From Bacteroides propionicigenes (GTDB lineage: Bacteria > Bacteroidota > Bacteroidia > Bacteroidales > Bacteroidaceae), in assembly GCF_018390535.1 (NCBI RefSeq), contig NZ_JAHBBW010000003.1, forward strand, positions 124,001 through 188,000: 64,000 bases of DNA, in the 5' to 3' direction. A program made the position numbers and the translations under genes. The notes below the pieces were generated by a model. That model worked only from the letters and a program-made list of their open reading frames with translations. It did no database searches and was not told the origin of the DNA. Positions 36,992-46,831 of the stretch are shown one piece after another; position 1 is the first letter of the stretch; each line of letters starts with the position of its first letter.

Positions 36992-37810
36992 ATGAAAAGC
37001 AGACATTTTCTATTCGTATTCTTGCTGCAAGTGGTGGCTATTGGTGTGCAGGCCGCACGTGTAGATACAGTGTTCGTAAAAAGTCCCTCGATGGACAAGG
37101 ACGTAAAGGTGGTTTATATCCTTCCGGATAGGGCTGTTGCAAAGAAGCCTCAGGCTTGTCCGGCTGTGTATTTGTTGCATGGTTATGGAGGCAATGCAGG
37201 TACATGGATTGGGATAAGACCGGAGTTATCTCAAATAGCTGATGAGAAAGGCATTATCTTTGTATGCCCTGACGGGAAAAACAGTTGGTACTGGGATAGC
37301 CCCAAGAACTCTTCCTATCGTTATGAAACCTTTATTTCTTCGGAACTGGTGAACTATACGGATACGCACTATGCCACGGTTCCGGAGAAACGGGGACGTG
37401 CCATTACCGGTTTGAGTATGGGCGGACATGGAGCATTGTGGAATGCTATCCGTCATAAAGACGTGTTCGGAGCGGCAGGAAGTACAAGCGGCGGAGTGGA
37501 CATTCGCCCGTTCCCCAATAATTGGGAGATGAAGAAACAGCTGGGTGAACTTACTGCAAACGAGGAGATTTGGAATAGCCATACAGTTATTAATCAAGTT
37601 GATAAACTAAAGAATGGTGACTTGGCTCTGATTATTGATTGCGGCGAAAGCGATTTCTTCCTTGAAGTAAACAAGGAATTGCACAAACGTTTATTGGCAT
37701 ACAAAATAGACCACGATTTCATCACTCGCCCGGGCGGGCATACAGGGACTTATTGGAATAACTCCATAGACTACCAGATATTGTTCTTCAGTAAGTACTT
37801 CAATAAGTAA
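36992..37810 (+). CDS. Secreted alpha/beta-hydrolase (esterase family)
   Basis: A 272-residue protein with a signal peptide (FLFVFLLQVVAIGVQA). The fold and motifs fit the esterase D/feruloyl-esterase-like family: YLLHGYGGNAGTWIG (oxyanion strand), GLSMGGHGAL with the nucleophile Ser, and RPGGHTGTYW with the catalytic His. The Asp likely lies in LIIDCGESDFF. Substrates may be acyl or feruloyl esters on glycans; not determined. The start at 36992 places the signal peptide correctly; an upstream in-frame ATG at 36917 would add a spurious hydrophobic stretch. Confidence 0.85.
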   Translation: MKSRHFLFVFLLQVVAIGVQAARVDTVFVKSPSMDKDVKVVYILPDRAVAKKPQACPAVYLLHGYGGNAGTWIGIRPELSQIADEKGIIFVCPDGKNSWYWDSPKNSSYRYETFISSELVNYTDTHYATVPEKRGRAITGLSMGGHGALWNAIRHKDVFGAAGSTSGGVDIRPFPNNWEMKKQLGELTANEEIWNSHTVINQVDKLKNGDLALIIDCGESDFFLEVNKELHKRLLAYKIDHDFITRPGGHTGTYWNNSIDYQILFFSKYFNK

Positions 37811-37871
37811 ATGTTGAGAATTAATTTATATCAAGATAGTATAAACTAATTATGCACATTTACTTAAATAA

Positions 37872-38714
37872 TTATTCGATAACATAGTTTACGGTACGGA
37901 TATAATTCGTACCGTAACTGTTTATTACCTCTTTGCAGGAAGTTATAATGTTTCGTTTATCGAAAGAGTAGGTATACTTTGTGACTTCTTTACTCGCTGT
38001 GTTCCCGTCAGGAATAACCTGGTCTATTAAGATGCCGAAAGGCTCTCCCAGCAATTTCCCATATAAAGCGGCAGAGTGCAGTGAAAGCGGATATAAACCT
38101 TCAAAAAACACGCAAGGAACTTCCGATTGGTTGGCTATTCCATTATTTGACGGAGTGGTGGCTGTATAGGCCTGTTCGTAAGTATCTACTTTTTGTGTAA
38201 CACGCAGTGCTTGGTAATTACTGTAATCCATGTCGATAAAGGCGTATACTTTACCATTCACACTTTCGGTTATATTCTCTAAATAGTGTTTACCTTCCGG
38301 GCTGATGAAGTAAGAAAAAGTATAAGTGCGGATTGTACTTACCTCTTGGCGTGTGCATTGGGTGGCATATCCTTTATCATTAAGAAGATAGGTGGATACA
38401 TTGCCGGAGTCGTCTGTCACTACGGCTTCGTGTTCGTTATAGGCTACCGATGTCGTATTTTCTATTTTCATTTGTTCACCCTGAACGGTATAACTTTGTA
38501 CGGTGGTGAAGTCGGTCAGTTGCCCTTGGGCATATGAGTAGGTTTGGGTAGTGGTTACCGTAGGTACTCCTGCCTCATAGGGGCTGTTCTCCGATAACTG
38601 GATTTTAGAAAAAGGTATGGGCAGACGCTTCCCGTTGTTGGCGGGAGTGTCGTTATCTTCACAAGCTGTTATTACTGTGAGTGCAACTAATAATGTAAAG
38701 ATAAGTTTCTTCAT
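37872..38714 (-). CDS. Hypothetical lipoprotein
   Basis: About 280 residues with a lipobox (LTVITAC). The body is rich in Thr/Tyr-containing beta strands (TQTYSYAQGQLTDF, IRTYTFSYFISPEGKHYLEN) with repeated short units of about 30-40 residues, resembling extended beta-sheet repeat lipoproteins. I do not recognise a family. The annotated ATG could be 38723, which overlaps the stop of the S41-like gene; ATG 38714 (MKKLIFTL) gives a cleaner signal peptide. The pair is clearly an operon. Confidence 0.6.
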   Translation of the reverse strand: MKKLIFTLLVALTVITACEDNDTPANNGKRLPIPFSKIQLSENSPYEAGVPTVTTTQTYSYAQGQLTDFTTVQSYTVQGEQMKIENTTSVAYNEHEAVVTDDSGNVSTYLLNDKGYATQCTRQEVSTIRTYTFSYFISPEGKHYLENITESVNGKVYAFIDMDYSNYQALRVTQKVDTYEQAYTATTPSNNGIANQSEVPCVFFEGLYPLSLHSAALYGKLLGEPFGILIDQVIPDGNTASKEVTKYTYSFDKRNIITSCKEVINSYGTNYIRTVNYVIE

Positions 38715-38722
38715 TGCTTCCA

Positions 38723-40126
38723 TTATTTAATAATCAATCCCTTGCGAACATTCTTTTGAGTGGTGAAACTCTTAACGACAATTGCATTTGTTTGGGATTT
38801 CGGAATTTCAATAACGCCTGCAATAACTCCTATTGCGGTATTGAGCAATATTTCATTAAAATCGCCTAAGGGAAGATAGTATTGTAGGTAAGATGCTTCG
38901 TTGATAGGGATATCGGGTTTGAACCCCGCACTGTAATCGGCTTCACCTTTCGAGTTAAAAACCTCGCATACTACCGGACGTAATGCCCAAGGATACTTGG
39001 GGTTGATATAGTTTTCAGTAGCTACATATTCTCCTTTGGTTGTTTGTCCGATAAGGACTACCGTCATATAGGGCTTCAGGCAGTTGATAAGCATCTCCGC
39101 AGCGCCGGCGGTAGTGCTACCGGTGATGATATAAACTTTGGATAGATTAAGATTGGTTCCTCCCTGCAGAAGTTGGGAATCCAGTATCAAATCACGGTTC
39201 TTGGCACTTTGTTTGTCATTGTATTGCAAGAAAGCGAAAGGGCTTTCCAGCTTATCGGCGGGTACAAGTATGTCCGCAAGGAGTTGTACGCACTCCATCT
39301 CTCCACCGGGATTGTAGCGGAGGTCGAGTATAAAATTATTGACATCAGCTTGCCTGCACTTTTGTGAAAAGGCACGTAATTCGTTGTTGTATTTCTCCTT
39401 GTTTTCCGCAGTGCCGGCACTGAAAGAGTTGTATGCCAGATAGGCTATTTTGTGGTCGGTACCTTCGAGCTGCACAAACTTTGTTGTATAAATGGCAGGT
39501 TCTGTTACACTACGGACACCCGGCAATGTGATATCCCCGATTTCCTGTATCACTCCTACACTTTTATCTTCTTCCGTTTCTTCTTTATCTCCGGTTTCCT
39601 TGTCTTCGCCACCTTCCTCCTTGACCATCACATACTTTCCGACACGCAGCGTCCGTACACCGCCATCTGTAAGCCGTTCTTCCGTATTCTTGGTAATGGA
39701 GTCGCCGTCTATGAGCATAATCCAGTTGCCGCGTTGCAGCCCGGCTTCCTCTGCCGGAGAATTCTTGGCTACGTAAGAGACAAGTGCATTGTAAGTAGTG
39801 TCGCTGGTAGCCACCTTATATAAAGTATAGTCGAAACCATAACTTGGCAGGGGAGCATCTATGATAGAGTCCACGGTAGAGAAACCTTTATCATTTCCCG
39901 ACAAGATACTTTTCAGGAAATCCTCCGGTTCTTGAAAATAGTTCAGGTTCTTGGAAGGAGGAATATCTTCATACCACAGATAAACTTCCCGCATCAGGCT
40001 GTCCATCCACAGATCGCGTCCCGTCAACGGATAGTATTCCTTCCAGCGATTCTCTCCGCAGGAGAACAGGCTTGTCAGCGTAAGGAATCCCAGTAGGGGG
40101 AAAAGTAACAACTTCCTTCTCTTCAT
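38723..40126 (-). CDS. S41-like (C-terminal processing protease) lipoprotein, Ser position is Gly
   Basis: A 467-residue protein with a lipobox (SLFSC). After an N-terminal helical part (WMDSLMREVYLWYED) comes a PDZ-like domain (SYVAKNSPAEEAGLQRGNWI) and the S41 core (NNFILDLRYNPGGEMECVQ, ITGSTTAGAAEM, LIGQTTKGEYV). In active S41 proteases the segment reads like TASASE with the nucleophile Ser three residues before Glu; here that position is Gly341. The general-base Lys region seems present. It may therefore be a pseudoenzyme, unless another Ser serves. A 40-residue acidic insert (EEGGEDKETGDKEETEED) lies between PDZ strands. Confidence 0.8.
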   Translation of the reverse strand: MKRRKLLLFPLLGFLTLTSLFSCGENRWKEYYPLTGRDLWMDSLMREVYLWYEDIPPSKNLNYFQEPEDFLKSILSGNDKGFSTVDSIIDAPLPSYGFDYTLYKVATSDTTYNALVSYVAKNSPAEEAGLQRGNWIMLIDGDSITKNTEERLTDGGVRTLRVGKYVMVKEEGGEDKETGDKEETEEDKSVGVIQEIGDITLPGVRSVTEPAIYTTKFVQLEGTDHKIAYLAYNSFSAGTAENKEKYNNELRAFSQKCRQADVNNFILDLRYNPGGEMECVQLLADILVPADKLESPFAFLQYNDKQSAKNRDLILDSQLLQGGTNLNLSKVYIITGSTTAGAAEMLINCLKPYMTVVLIGQTTKGEYVATENYINPKYPWALRPVVCEVFNSKGEADYSAGFKPDIPINEASYLQYYLPLGDFNEILLNTAIGVIAGVIEIPKSQTNAIVVKSFTTQKNVRKGLIIK

Positions 40127-40242
40127 CAGTCTCTATATCATTTGGTTTTCGCCCACAAAAATAGCGAATAGTTCTTTTATCTACCACAAATATGGTATAA
40201 AATTCCCTATCATGTGTCATAGGTCGCTTGGTTATATCCCTC

Positions 40243-40250
40243 TATCTTTG
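40243..40250 (+). promoter_or_regulatory. Bacteroidota -7 element for metY
   Basis: TATCTTTG (TAnnTTTG), 42 bp upstream of the metY start. No riboswitch-like fold was recognised in the 165-bp gap. Confidence 0.5.
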
Positions 40251-40291
40251 CAACATTCAAGTGAGGAAAATCCTATTCACCTAAAATACAA

Positions 40292-41584
40292 ATGATAATG
40301 GAAACAAAGAAATTACATTTTGAGACGCTACAACTCCATGTAGGACAGGAACAGCCGGACCCGGCGACAGATGCACGTGCCGTGCCTATCTATCAGACTA
40401 CTTCGTACGTGTTCCGTAACTCGGCCCATGCTGCCGCCCGCTTTGGTCTACAAGATTCGGGCAATATCTATGGCCGATTGACAAACTCCACACAAGGAGT
40501 ATTTGAGCAACGTGTTGCAGCCCTTGAGGGCGGTGTCGCGGGACTGGCAGTTGCTTCCGGTGCTGCGGCTGTGACTTATGCTTTTGAAAATATTACGTGT
40601 GCGGGCGACCACATCGTAGCTGCCAAGACAATATATGGCGGAACGTATAATTTGCTGGCACATACATTGCCCGCTTACGGTGTTAAGACTACTTTCGTAG
40701 ATCCGAACGATTTATCCAATTTTGAGAAAGCTATTCAGGAAAATACAAAAGCTGTATTTTTGGAGACATTGGGCAATCCTAACTCGAATATCATCGATAT
40801 TGATGCAGTTGCCGAAATCGCTCACCGCCATAAAATACCTTTGATTATCGACAACACTTTCGGTACCCCCTATTTGGTTCGCCCTATCGAACACGGGGCT
40901 GATATTGTGGTACATTCCGCTACGAAGTTCATTGGCGGACATGGTACTTCTTTGGGTGGTGTCATTGTAGATAGCGGTAAGTTCGATTGGGTGGCTTCCG
41001 GTAAATTTCCGCAACTGACAGAACCCGATTCCAGTTATCATGGCGTACGTTTTGTTGATGCGGCAGGGGCAGCTGCGTATGTTGCCCGTATTCGTGCGGT
41101 GTTGTTGCGTGATACGGGTGCAGCTATCAGCCCGTTCAATGCGTTTATTCTTTTGCAAGGCCTGGAAACTCTCTCTTTGCGTGTGGAACGCCATGTGGAG
41201 AATGCGCTGAGAGTTGTGGAATTCCTGAAGAAGCATCCTAAAGTGGCAGCCGTGAATCATCCGTCTTTACCGAATCATCCAGACCATGCGTTGTACCGGA
41301 AGTATTTCCCAAAAGGAGCAGGTTCTATCTTTACCTTCGAGGTAAAGGGTGGAGAGAAAGAGGCTCAGGCATTTATAGACAGCTTACAGATATTCTCATT
41401 ATTGGCCAATGTGGCAGATGTAAAGTCACTTGTCATACATCCGGCTACTACCACCCACTCACAATTAAACAAACAGGAACTGGCTGAGCAAGGCATCAAG
41501 CCGGGAACAATACGTCTTTCCATTGGAACGGAGCACATAGACGACTTGTTGGATGATTTGTCGCAGGCATTGGGGAAAATTTAG
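40292..41584 (+). CDS. metY: O-acetylhomoserine sulfhydrylase (Cys/Met metabolism PLP enzyme)
   Basis: A 430-residue PLP enzyme of the Cys/Met gamma family. The PLP Lys is in [18 protein letters not shown], and [30 protein letters not shown] and [10 protein letters not shown] fit the O-acetylhomoserine aminocarboxypropyltransferase length class. It makes homocysteine from O-acetylhomoserine and sulfide in the cytosol. An ATG at 40298 (METKKL) is an equally good start. mnmA begins 13 bp downstream; coupling of a sulfur assimilation enzyme with tRNA thiolation may be coincidental. Confidence 0.95.
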   Translation: MIMETKKLHFETLQLHVGQEQPDPATDARAVPIYQTTSYVFRNSAHAAARFGLQDSGNIYGRLTNSTQGVFEQRVAALEGGVAGLAVASGAAAVTYAFENITCAGDHIVAAKTIYGGTYNLLAHTLPAYGVKTTFVDPNDLSNFEKAIQENTKAVFLETLGNPNSNIIDIDAVAEIAHRHKIPLIIDNTFGTPYLVRPIEHGADIVVHSATKFIGGHGTSLGGVIVDSGKFDWVASGKFPQLTEPDSSYHGVRFVDAAGAAAYVARIRAVLLRDTGAAISPFNAFILLQGLETLSLRVERHVENALRVVEFLKKHPKVAAVNHPSLPNHPDHALYRKYFPKGAGSIFTFEVKGGEKEAQAFIDSLQIFSLLANVADVKSLVIHPATTTHSQLNKQELAEQGIKPGTIRLSIGTEHIDDLLDDLSQALGKI

Positions 41585-41597
41585 ATATATTATAAAT

Positions 41598-42695
41598 ATG
41601 AATATTGCCGTTCTATTATCCGGGGGTGTAGACAGCTCCGTTGCTGTACATCTCCTTTGTGAGCAAGGCCATCGTCCTTCATTGTTTTACATAAAAATAG
41701 GGAAGGATGATACCGACTATATGGACTGTTCGGCAGAGGAAGATTTGGAAATGGCTTCCGCTGTTGCCCATCGTTACGGACTTTCGCTGGAAGTGGTAGA
41801 TTTACATCGGGAATATTGGGATAATGTGGCCGCTTATGCCATTGAGAAGGTACGCCGCGGGTTCACTCCGAACCCGGATGTGATGTGTAACAAGCTCATA
41901 AAATTCGGTTGCTTTGAGCAACAGGTCGGCAAGAATTTTGATTTTACGGCAACCGGGCACTATGCCACTACCGTTATGCTGAATGGAAAAACTTGGCTGG
42001 GCACTGCCCTCGACCCGGTGAAGGACCAGACAGACTTTCTTGCACAGATAGACTATTTGCAAGTTTCCAAACTGATGTTTCCATTGGGTGGACTGATGAA
42101 ACAGGAAGTGCGTGACATCGCTTTGAAAGCTAAGTTATCCAGTGCTCGCAGACGGGACAGCCAAGGCATCTGTTTCTTGGGAAAGATTAATTATAACGAC
42201 TTTGTCCGCCGGTTTCTGGGCGAAAAAGAAGGTAGGGTTGTTGAATTGGAAACGGGAAAGGTACTGGGGGTACATCACGGCTACTGGTTTCATACTATCG
42301 GTCAACGTAAGGGGTTGGGATTGAGTGGAGGTCCTTGGTTCGTGGTTTGTAAAGATACGGATGAGAATGTGATTTATGTATCGCGCGGATATGATACGGA
42401 ACTGCAATACGGGCATGAGTTCAGTATGCAGGATTTTCATTTTATTACGGAAAACCCATGGAAAGGCATCAAGGGGGAAATTCCGATTACGTTTAAGATA
42501 CGCCACACACCCGAATTTATCAAGGGTAGGCTGGCGCAGGATGAGGTCGGTTATCATGTCGTTTCCGAAGAGAAGTTACAAGGCATAGCTCCGGGGCAAT
42601 TCGGCGTTATATATGATGAGGCTTCCGGATTGTGTATCGGAAGCGGAGAAATCAGATATAGTATTCCACCAAATCTACAATGCCCGCTTTCATAG
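41598..42695 (+). CDS. mnmA: tRNA-specific 2-thiouridylase
   Basis: About 365 residues. The PP-loop [14 protein letters not shown] binds ATP, the two catalytic Cys are in [13 protein letters not shown] and DSQGICFLG, and [10 protein letters not shown] and [11 protein letters not shown] are family motifs. It places sulfur on the wobble uridine of Lys, Glu and Gln tRNAs. The start at 41598 ([10 protein letters not shown]) removes an upstream extension that overlaps metY. The 3' end overlaps the convergent response-regulator gene by 44 bp, which is unusually long. Confidence 0.93.
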   Translation: MNIAVLLSGGVDSSVAVHLLCEQGHRPSLFYIKIGKDDTDYMDCSAEEDLEMASAVAHRYGLSLEVVDLHREYWDNVAAYAIEKVRRGFTPNPDVMCNKLIKFGCFEQQVGKNFDFTATGHYATTVMLNGKTWLGTALDPVKDQTDFLAQIDYLQVSKLMFPLGGLMKQEVRDIALKAKLSSARRRDSQGICFLGKINYNDFVRRFLGEKEGRVVELETGKVLGVHHGYWFHTIGQRKGLGLSGGPWFVVCKDTDENVIYVSRGYDTELQYGHEFSMQDFHFITENPWKGIKGEIPITFKIRHTPEFIKGRLAQDEVGYHVVSEEKLQGIAPGQFGVIYDEASGLCIGSGEIRYSIPPNLQCPLS

Positions 42696-43311
42696 CATAC
42701 TTGGTAGCTTCGTGGGCATTGTTTACACTCAGTTTCCTGAAAATGTTTTTTCGATGGCTGTTCACGGTATGAAAACTGAGGTTTCTTTCGGCTGCAATCT
42801 CTTTGGTAGTTTTTCCTAATGCAATCTCTTTCAGGATACTCCGTTCTGCAGGTGTCAGTAAGGCATCTTGCACGGAGTGGGGAGTAGGAGGCCGATTGTC
42901 TCTTGCCAGTAGCAGGTTGCTGACATGATTGCATATGAAACGCTCTTTGCGCGAGGCGCATTGCAGGGCGGTGAGTATCTCTTCCTTGGAGTTGTCCTTC
43001 AACACTACCCCGAAGGCCATGCTGCTGAATAGTACTTGTCGTAGAAAGCCGACACTCAATTCGTCAGAGAACAGTAGCCAGTCGGCTTCCTTGAAGCGTT
43101 CGTGCAATACAATCAACTCGTCGGAGCCGGTGAAGTCAAACAATGTATAGTCCAGTATTACCACCGCTCCGGGATGCAATCGCAACTGTTGTATCAGTTC
43201 CGCTTTATTATCGGCTTCCAGTAGCAGGGCAGTGTCTTTTTGTTGGCTCAACAGAAACATCATCCCTGCTTTGGTTATGTCTTGATTGTCTGCGATGATA
43301 AATTCTCTCAT
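42652..43311 (-). CDS. NarL/LuxR-type response regulator
   Basis: A 219-residue regulator. The receiver domain starts [18 protein letters not shown] and has the phospho-acceptor Asp in [13 protein letters not shown]. The C-terminal LuxR HTH is [20 protein letters not shown] to [13 protein letters not shown]. No histidine kinase is adjacent. I start at ATG 43311 because the receiver begins there; the longer frame to 43350 would add a hydrophobic stretch. Its -7 element lies inside the terminator hairpin of the next gene upstream. Confidence 0.88.
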   Translation of the reverse strand: MREFIIADNQDITKAGMMFLLSQQKDTALLLEADNKAELIQQLRLHPGAVVILDYTLFDFTGSDELIVLHERFKEADWLLFSDELSVGFLRQVLFSSMAFGVVLKDNSKEEILTALQCASRKERFICNHVSNLLLARDNRPPTPHSVQDALLTPAERSILKEIALGKTTKEIAAERNLSFHTVNSHRKNIFRKLSVNNAHEATKYAMKAGIVDLVEYYI

Positions 43312-43323
43312 GATGAATAGATA

Positions 43324-43371
43324 TAAAAAAACTCCGCTGCAAATGTACACTTTTTAAGTGATTTGCAGCGG
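43324..43371 (-). terminator. Rho-independent terminator after the DUF4251 gene
   Basis: CCGCTGCAAAT (43334-43344) pairs perfectly with ATTTGCAGCGG (43361-43371), and an inner CACTT/AAGTG stem continues it. On the minus strand it is followed by a T run (A run 43324-43330 on plus). Confidence 0.85.
43340..43347 (-). promoter_or_regulatory. Bacteroidota -7 element for the response regulator
   Basis: TACATTTG on the minus strand, 28 bp before ATG 43311. It overlaps the 3' arm, in the minus-strand sense, of the hairpin at 43334-43371. Confidence 0.4.
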
Positions 43372-43399
43372 GGTTGAGAATATATATATTGTAATGGGT

Positions 43400-43990
43400 T
43401 TACCAAGAACGTCCTTTAAAGATATTCGACTGGTTTAACGGCAGCAAGCTGCCGCTTAAAGTCATGGTGTTGGAGTTGAAGTTCGGGCTGATGGTAACGG
43501 TTGCATTGTTACCGCCGTTAGTCAGCGTAAGGAATATCTGGGCGGAGATGCCAATACCTTGAATGCTGAAATTGCAATTTATGTTACCGCGCTTGTCGGT
43601 GGTTGTTTGTATATCCGATACAGTTCCGTCTACGGTTACTCCGCCAATACCGTTGGGACCGGGATAAACAGTGTTGAAAGCTACTTGTACAGTACCGCGT
43701 CCCTGATTCACCAATACAAAGTTGGTATTGGATGTAACAAAGGCGGTTTGTCCGTTGCGGAACATCACCTGATTGGCTTCCAATACAAACTTCTGTGCTT
43801 TCAGTGCTGCTACGGCTTCATCATAAGAGACGGCATCGGCTGCCTGCTGTTCCGCTTTCAGGCGGGCGCGTTCTGCGTCTCTTTGGGCTTTACGATCCGC
43901 ACGGCGTTGTGCGTTACTCTCTTGTGCATACACGGTAGTGGTTACCATGCTTACCAAAACTAATGCTGCTAATGCAATAAACTTTTTCAT
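43400..43990 (-). CDS. DUF4251 family exported protein
   Basis: A 196-residue protein with a signal peptide ending TTVYAQ. A basic, Arg/Ala-rich helix (RRADRKAQRDAERARLKAEQ) precedes a beta-rich domain beginning FVLEANQVMFRNGQTAFVTS and ending GSLLPLNQSNIFKGRSW. This layout matches DUF4251, a Bacteroidota periplasmic family of unknown function. A strong terminator follows, so it is a single-gene unit. Confidence 0.8.
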   Translation of the reverse strand: MKKFIALAALVLVSMVTTTVYAQESNAQRRADRKAQRDAERARLKAEQQAADAVSYDEAVAALKAQKFVLEANQVMFRNGQTAFVTSNTNFVLVNQGRGTVQVAFNTVYPGPNGIGGVTVDGTVSDIQTTTDKRGNINCNFSIQGIGISAQIFLTLTNGGNNATVTISPNFNSNTMTLSGSLLPLNQSNIFKGRSW

Positions 43991-44052
43991 ACTTAATTTT
44001 TGTTTAGGTTTAAATTATATTGTTCGTTATAAGTTTATTGCAAGAACAATGC

Positions 44053-45489
44053 CTAATCGGGATTGTTCACCGTTTTTTTAATTATTTTATATCCGAGAGC
44101 TGCAACGAGTATGCTCATCAGAGGACTGATGAGGTTGAAAAAGCAGTAAGGAAGGTAGGTCAACGTAGATACGCTCAGGATGGTAGCTTGTGTCATTCCG
44201 CATGTGTTCCATGGGATGAGAACAGAGGTTACGGTGACGGCATCTTCTGTGGTACGGCTCAGTAGCCGGTTTTCGTATCCTTTCTTCTCATAGATATTGC
44301 TGAACATATTGCCGGTAAGAATAATGCTGATATACTGGTCTGCTGTGGCAAAGTTGAGGAATATACCCGAACCGACGGTGGATGCCACTACGCTGACAGT
44401 GTTTTTCATGAACCGAACAAAGACGGAAGTAATGCTTCCCAGCATACCGCTTGCTGTCATTGCACCACCAAAGCACATGGCGCAAAGGATTAGCCATATC
44501 GTGTTCATCATTCCCGACATACCTCTTGTGGCAATCAGTTCTGTGAGCATATCATTGTCACTTTGCAGTTCGGTACTGCCATATAAGCTCATCATTATTC
44601 CCTTAAATAGGCCATTATTACCGGAGATCTCATGTAGTAGTTCGGGCTGGAATATGATGGCAAAGGCGGCAGCCAATAAGGTGGATAAAAACAGGGTAAT
44701 GATAGAGGGTATCTTGCGTGCAATCAGTATGCCCGTAACTACCGGCACAGCCAGCAACCAAGGTGTGATGTGAAATTTGGCATCCAGTGATGCTGCAAAC
44801 TCGGCTATTTGTTCTGTATCGCCGGTTTCGTAGGTGAATCCCATAACTGTAAATATAATAAGGGTGATGATGAGTGACGGAATGGTGGTAATCATCATAT
44901 AGCGGATATGCCGGAACAGCGGAGTGTCGGTGACCGATGCGGCAAGAACCGTAGTGTCTGACAGCGGTGAAACTTTATCACCGAAATAAGCCCCTGAAAT
45001 AATGGCGCCTGCAATCCAGCCTTCTTCAAAACCTTGCGCCTTGCCTATGCCCAAAAGGGCGATTCCTATGGTTGCAATAGTAGTCCACGAACTTCCTGTC
45101 ATAATTGATACCAATGCACAGATGATACAGGTGGAAGCGAGGAAAAAATCAGGGTGTATAATTTGCATTCCGTAGTAAATGAGGGTAGGAACTACACCGC
45201 TAATCATCCATGCACCACTCAGTGCACCGATAATCAGTAATATGATAATGGCGGAAGATACGCCTGCTATATTATTGGTGATGGCAATTTCATAATCTTT
45301 CCAAGGAATCCGGTAGAACGTTATTCCTATAAATATGCAAACCGCAGTAGTAGTAAGCAAAGATACTTGGCTGCCACCACTTAGCGCATCACTTCCAAAG
45401 GTGCGGATAGTGGCAAACAGCATTCCTACTAAAATTACGATAGGGAGAAGGGATACGATAGGGGAGGGTATTTTCTTTATTGGACTCAT
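44053..45489 (-). CDS. nhaC: NhaC-type Na+/H+ antiporter
   Basis: A 478-residue membrane protein with about 11-12 TM helices. Motifs include MTGSSWTTIATIGIALLGIG, GAIISGAYFGDKVSPLSDTT and NTIWLILCAMCFGGAMTASG, as in NhaC. It exchanges Na+ (possibly with malate or lactate in relatives) for H+ to hold sodium and pH balance. I start at ATG 45489 (MSPIKKIPSP), since the upstream frame adds a basic peptide lacking support. A possible -7 element TACTTTTG lies at 45518-45525 on the minus strand. It is divergent from kdgK. Confidence 0.92.
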   Translation of the reverse strand: MSPIKKIPSPIVSLLPIVILVGMLFATIRTFGSDALSGGSQVSLLTTTAVCIFIGITFYRIPWKDYEIAITNNIAGVSSAIIILLIIGALSGAWMISGVVPTLIYYGMQIIHPDFFLASTCIICALVSIMTGSSWTTIATIGIALLGIGKAQGFEEGWIAGAIISGAYFGDKVSPLSDTTVLAASVTDTPLFRHIRYMMITTIPSLIITLIIFTVMGFTYETGDTEQIAEFAASLDAKFHITPWLLAVPVVTGILIARKIPSIITLFLSTLLAAAFAIIFQPELLHEISGNNGLFKGIMMSLYGSTELQSDNDMLTELIATRGMSGMMNTIWLILCAMCFGGAMTASGMLGSITSVFVRFMKNTVSVVASTVGSGIFLNFATADQYISIILTGNMFSNIYEKKGYENRLLSRTTEDAVTVTSVLIPWNTCGMTQATILSVSTLTYLPYCFFNLISPLMSILVAALGYKIIKKTVNNPD

Positions 45490-45584
45490 GCGAAACGTTA
45501 CTATAAATATAATGCGACAAAAGTATAACAAAGCTGCCGAATTTCTTTTCTTTTTCCTGTTCTGCAAATAAATATTATTAATTC

Positions 45585-45618
45585 TTTGCGTTTACTTGGA
45601 TTTTTGATAGTATATTTG
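45585..45618 (+). promoter_or_regulatory. Promoter of kdgK
   Basis: TTTG at 45585-45588, a 22-bp gap, and TATATTTG (TAnnTTTG) at 45611-45618, 35 bp before the ATG at 45654. Confidence 0.6.
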
Positions 45619-45653
45619 AATTTCTATTGATGCTTTTGAATAATATAAGACTT

Positions 45654-46727
45654 ATGAAAAAGAAATCCCTTTCCACCGATAAGAAAGTCGTTACTTTCGG
45701 TGAAGTTATGCTGCGACTTACTACTCCCGGATTCCGCCGCTTTTCGCAGACCAATGAATTTATTGCTACGTATGGTGGCAGCGAGGCCAATGTGGCAGTA
45801 TCTTTGGCACACTTCGGTATTCCTACGGAGTTTGTCACCCGTTTGCCCGATAATGCAGTGGCCCGTGCATGTATTGCTTCACTCCGTTCCTGCGGACTGA
45901 GAACGGACGGTATCGTATTCGGTGGCAAACGTTTGGGATTGTACTATTTGGAATGTGGTGCTGCGTTCCGCAACTCCAATGTGGTGTACGATCGTGAGGG
46001 CTCATCTTTTGCCACACTCCGTCCGGGTATGATTGATTGGGAAGCCATATTTGCCGATGCAGGCTGGTTTCACTGGTCGGGCATTGCCGCCGCCCTTTCG
46101 CAAGAGGGTGCTGACGCCTGCCGCGAAGCGCTTGAAATAGCCGACCGTATGGGACTTACCATTTCCTGCGACCTGAATTTCCGCAAGAAACTTTGGAACT
46201 ATGGACGTACGGCTGCCGAAGTGATGCGACCGCTGGTGCAATACAGCGATGTGATTTTTGGTGCGGAACCGGAGTATCGGGAGATTCTTGGCATAAATCC
46301 TGTAGGTTTCAAGGCTGTAGATGCTGCCGATACTTCTTTTGAGTCGGATTTACCTTCTTTCGAGGCTTTTGGACAAGAAGTAGCCGGGCTTGTTCCCCGT
46401 TGCCGGAAAGTATTCTTGGAATTGCGTAATTCTGTCACGTCCAATCATAATTTGCTTGCTGCCGTGCTTTATTCCGACGGTGCTCTGAGGCACGCCGGTA
46501 TTTATGACATTGAGCATGAAATAGACCGCGTGGGGGCGGGTGATGCTTTTGTCGGTGGTATGATATATGGTTTAATCACTTATCCGCACGATGATCAAAA
46601 AGCATTGGAATATGCCCTTGCCGCTTCTGCATTGAAGAACACTGTTTATGGAGACTTCAATCTTATAACGGTGGATGAAGTGGAAAGCCTGATGAATGGA
46701 AATACATCAGGACGGGTGTCAAGATAA
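45654..46727 (+). CDS. kdgK: PfkB-family sugar kinase, 2-keto-3-deoxygluconate kinase type
   Basis: A 357-residue ribokinase-fold kinase. The start VVTFGEVMLRLTTPGFRRFS and TYGGSEANVAVSLAHFG form the substrate lid and sugar site; the C-terminal DRVGAGDAFVGGMIYGLI holds the catalytic Asp. The set matches KdgK, which phosphorylates KDG from uronate degradation to feed the KDPG aldolase; KdgA is not seen in this window. The ATG at 45654 is chosen over 45627 because it follows the promoter and begins the conserved domain. Confidence 0.88.
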   Translation: MKKKSLSTDKKVVTFGEVMLRLTTPGFRRFSQTNEFIATYGGSEANVAVSLAHFGIPTEFVTRLPDNAVARACIASLRSCGLRTDGIVFGGKRLGLYYLECGAAFRNSNVVYDREGSSFATLRPGMIDWEAIFADAGWFHWSGIAAALSQEGADACREALEIADRMGLTISCDLNFRKKLWNYGRTAAEVMRPLVQYSDVIFGAEPEYREILGINPVGFKAVDAADTSFESDLPSFEAFGQEVAGLVPRCRKVFLELRNSVTSNHNLLAAVLYSDGALRHAGIYDIEHEIDRVGAGDAFVGGMIYGLITYPHDDQKALEYALAASALKNTVYGDFNLITVDEVESLMNGNTSGRVSR

Positions 46728-46747
46728 ATAGGGGAGACATCAATAAA

Positions 46748-46818
46748 CAACAGCCCCCTTCACCTTTAACTCTCTTGTCTTAAGGAGTTGCAGAGCGGTG
46801 AAGGAGGTTGTTGGTGTT
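46748..46818. terminator. Long hairpin terminator between kdgK and the 210-aa membrane protein gene
   Basis: CAACAGCCCCCTTCACC (46748-46764) pairs over 17 bp with GGTGAAGGAGGTTGTTG (46797-46813), with two G-U pairs, and a T-rich tract follows at 46814-46821. A smaller AACTC/GAGTT stem lies in the loop. Confidence 0.8.
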
Positions 46819-46831
46819 TTTCAATAGTAGT

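Noticed and set aside
40130..40290. SAM riboswitch before metY
   Set aside because: No recognisable paired core in the 165-bp gap, only a -7 element.
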